Source of the DNA: CAZEQJ01 sp964514385
GTDB lineage: Bacteria; Bacteroidota; Bacteroidia; Cytophagales; Cyclobacteriaceae
Assembly: GCA_964514385.1 (NCBI GenBank)
Contig: CAZEQJ010000041.1
Span: 1-24,870, forward strand
Direction of reading: 5' to 3'
DNA: 24,870 bases
In this document: piece by piece, positions 23,037 through 24,870 of the stretch
Numbering within the stretch: the stretch's first letter is position 1
Layout of the letters: every line of letters starts with the position of its first letter
Program-made: the position numbers and the translations under genes
The notes under the pieces: generated by a model
Seen by the model: only the letters and a program-made list of their open reading frames with translations
The model's database searches: none
What the model was told of the DNA's origin: nothing

Positions 23037-23996
23037 TTATTTTTCCATCTCCTTTCTGATCAGCGCACTTGCTCCCAGAATGGCTGCACTGCGCTCCATC
23101 AGGCCGCTGATTTCAATGGAGACCTTGCCTCGAAAGACTTCCATTACCTTATCATCATAATATTTTTTTATCGGAGCTAGTAACATATTGCCTGCATTCA
23201 TCAGTCCACCGAATATATAAATCGCCTCAGGGCTTGAGAAAGCAACAAAGTCTGCCAATGCATGGCCCAGAATGCGTGCTGTGATATCGAATGCCTGCAA
23301 TGCTATAGGATCATCTTTCAACGCAGCCTCATATATATCCCGTGCACTCAGGTCATGGTAGTTAAATGTACGCAGCTGACTATCCTCTATCGAGTCGGCC
23401 AGCAGCTCAAAAACTGTTCGTTTGATGCCAGTGGCTGAAGAATAGACCTCAAGGCAACCGCGATGGCCTGTGCCACAAACACGTCCACCGGGCACAACTT
23501 CCATATGCCCGAGCTCACCGGCAAACCCATCATGGCCGTAAAGTAATTTGCCATCTATGACGACACCTGCCCCGACGCCGGTGCCAAGTGTAATCATGAT
23601 GAAGTGCTTTTTGTCTTTGGCCTTACCGTAAACCATCTCACCCAGCGCAGCCGCATTGGCATCATTAGTGATCGCCACCGGTACGTTGAAAGCATCTTCG
23701 CACAGGGAACGAACAGCAACAACACCTTTTCCCCATTTCAGATTAGGGGCATGAGATATGGTGCCTTCATAGTAATTGGCGTTAGGCGCACCAATACCTA
23801 CGCCGGTCAGCTTGTGATCTGTAAAGTGGGAAAGCTTTTCCCTTATTTCAGCAAAAAAGTCATTAAAAAAGGCATGGGCCTCGGTATGCTCGGTGGTACT
23901 AAAGCGGTCTTCCATCAGTATGGTGCCGTCCTCAGCCACAGCGCCATATTTGGCTGAAGTGCCTCCAATATCAATTCCAAGAGTGAATGTTGTCAT
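23037..23996 (-). CDS. ROK-family sugar kinase (glucokinase-like)
   Basis: 319 residues. The ATP-binding DIGGTSAKYG starts at residue 9, the catalytic base is Asp112 in AITNDANAAALGE, and LGTGVGAGVVIDGKL plus GELGHMEVV are the sugar-binding and metal regions. The canonical ROK zinc site H-x-C-x-C-G-x2-G-C is present as His164, Cys174, Thr176 and Cys181 (VCGTGHRGCLE): one cysteine is threonine. No helix-turn-helix precedes the kinase fold, so it is an enzyme rather than a NagC/XylR-type repressor. Phosphorylation of glucose or an N-acetylhexosamine in the cytoplasm is expected; the exact sugar is not readable. It starts 12 nt after the L-2-hydroxyglutarate oxidase gene, so the two are probably cotranscribed. 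Confidence 0.9.
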   Translation of the reverse strand: MTTFTLGIDIGGTSAKYGAVAEDGTILMEDRFSTTEHTEAHAFFNDFFAEIREKLSHFTDHKLTGVGIGAPNANYYEGTISHAPNLKWGKGVVAVRSLCEDAFNVPVAITNDANAAALGEMVYGKAKDKKHFIMITLGTGVGAGVVIDGKLLYGHDGFAGELGHMEVVPGGRVCGTGHRGCLEVYSSATGIKRTVFELLADSIEDSQLRTFNYHDLSARDIYEAALKDDPIALQAFDITARILGHALADFVAFSSPEAIYIFGGLMNAGNMLLAPIKKYYDDKVMEVFRGKVSIEISGLMERSAAILGASALIRKEMEK

Positions 23997-24008
23997 GATT
24001 AAAAAATA

Positions 24009-24870
24009 TTAGTTCAAATATTGAGCTAAACGATCTGCTACCGTCTGTCCTATACTCAGGCTTGAAGTAGCAGCAGGAGAGGGGGCATTACATACGTTTA
24101 TGGCAATATCATTTTCATAGATCACAAAATCATCAATAAGGCCTCCCTCCGGATTGCAAGCCTGGGCCCGTACACCTGCCGGCGCCGGATCCAGATCATC
24201 TGCCTGTATTTCAGGGATCAGCTCCTGCAGTGACTTTACAAAGGCGGCTTTAGACCATGACCTTTTCATCTCACCCAGTCCTGTACGCCAGTATTTGGCA
24301 GCTACCTTGAGAAATCCCGGGTAAGTTACCGACTGTAGAAATTCTCCTGCATGAAAGTCAGTTTTACGGTAACCTTCTTTACGGAATGCCAGCACAGCGT
24401 TTGGCCCTGCTTCAATATCTCCATTGATCATACGCGTAAAATGCACTCCCAGGAATGGGAATTCAGGATCCGGGACAGGGTATATCAGATGTTTGACTAA
24501 ATGCTTCGCGCTTTCTTTAAGCTTAAAGTACTCGCCTCTGAAGGGAATAATCCGGATCGATACATCTACGCCTGTCATTTTTGCTATTTTATCAGAATAC
24601 AATCCTGCACAATTGATGACGAGGTCTGTTTCAAAGGTCCCGTTATTTGTTTCAATGCAGACCTTTCCTTTATGTTTCCGGATATTATCTACTTTGGTAT
24701 TGGTTTTTAATTCTGCACCCTGCGCCTGTATGATCTCTGCCAGCTTAAGACAGACCTGACGATAATCAATAATACCGGTATATGACACTCTAATCGCCCT
24801 TACACCCCTTACATGGGGTTCGATCTCTTTCATTTCTTCTGCAGAGATCATACGAATATCGGTAAGCCCG
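24009..24870 (-). CDS. lhgO: L-2-hydroxyglutarate oxidase, C-terminal part (partial)
   Basis: Frame is open to the right edge, so the N-terminal FAD-binding motif lies outside; 287 codons are visible. The methionine at 24851 is internal: upstream codons read GLTDIR in the same frame and the visible part begins mid-domain. Recognisable blocks of the DAO/LhgO family are MKEIEPHVRGVRAIRVSYTG, LVINCAGLYSDKIAKMTGV, FRGEYFKL, HLIYPVPDPEFPFLGVHFT (with GDIEAGPNAVLAF) and the final APSPAATSSLSIGQTVADRL. The FAD enzyme oxidises L-2-hydroxyglutarate to 2-oxoglutarate, removing a side product of malate dehydrogenase and feeding electrons to the respiratory chain at the membrane. Followed at 12 nt by the ROK kinase gene. 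Confidence 0.9.
   Translation of the reverse strand, partial: GLTDIRMISAEEMKEIEPHVRGVRAIRVSYTGIIDYRQVCLKLAEIIQAQGAELKTNTKVDNIRKHKGKVCIETNNGTFETDLVINCAGLYSDKIAKMTGVDVSIRIIPFRGEYFKLKESAKHLVKHLIYPVPDPEFPFLGVHFTRMINGDIEAGPNAVLAFRKEGYRKTDFHAGEFLQSVTYPGFLKVAAKYWRTGLGEMKRSWSKAAFVKSLQELIPEIQADDLDPAPAGVRAQACNPEGGLIDDFVIYENDIAINVCNAPSPAATSSLSIGQTVADRLAQYLN

Noticed and set aside
1..24870. CRISPR arrays, transposases, prophage or integrase genes
   Set aside because: No regularly spaced direct repeats, no terminal inverted repeats around a transposase frame, and no phage or recombinase protein was seen.

Overview
The window reads as a chromosomal segment of a free-living Bacteroidetes bacterium, most likely from the Cytophagales. 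The support is a type IX secretion (T9SS) cargo with a gliding-motility-type C-terminal domain next to a PorP/SprF protein, several promoters of the Bacteroidetes form TTTG-N19-TAnnTTTG, a Bacteroidetes-type histone H1-like mini-protein, and a class V aminotransferase of the type common in this group. Assignment below phylum is inference. No phage, insertion sequence, CRISPR array, tRNA or rRNA was seen. Coding density is high and no gap exceeds 300 bp.

Layout: 1-5001 (minus) holds a two-gene surface module. The first gene is a PorP/SprF protein extended by a long Gln/Glu/Arg coiled coil and a SPOR-like C-terminus. The second is a large secreted protein that runs off the left edge, with an IPT/TIG domain, seven FG-GAP/VCBS repeats, Ig-like domains and a T9SS type B sorting domain. 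5168-10314 (plus) encodes an outer-membrane beta-barrel protein, an HDAC11-like class IV deacetylase-family enzyme, a membrane-anchored OmpH/Skp-like protein and LeuS. 10315-12692 (minus) is a tight DUF1015 - Maf - RluE operon. 12843-14370 (plus) carries an alpha-oxoamine synthase (sphingolipid or sulfonolipid type) and the 58-residue histone H1-like protein, closed by a terminator shared with the facing operon. 14418-17846 (minus) is a translationally coupled ligA - DUF6913 - dapA operon with a near-consensus promoter almost on top of the ligA start. 17940-19501 (minus) is an ECF sigma factor, a membrane-anchored candidate anti-sigma factor and an LTxxQ (Spy/CpxP-like) periplasmic protein. 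19621-20694 (plus) is a DUF3137 membrane protein whose end overlaps a facing tandem-UspA gene. 21701-24870 (minus) has a SerC-like class V aminotransferase, a ROK-family sugar kinase and L-2-hydroxyglutarate oxidase (cut by the right edge).

Most genes are core metabolism or maintenance (translation, DNA ligation, lysine/cell-wall precursor synthesis, envelope stress). The least ordinary parts are the PorP/SprF-coiled coil-SPOR fusion paired with the propeller-bearing T9SS cargo, the three-gene ECF module, the DUF6913 gene embedded between ligA and dapA, and a structured 260-bp spacer between the ROK gene and the aminotransferase.
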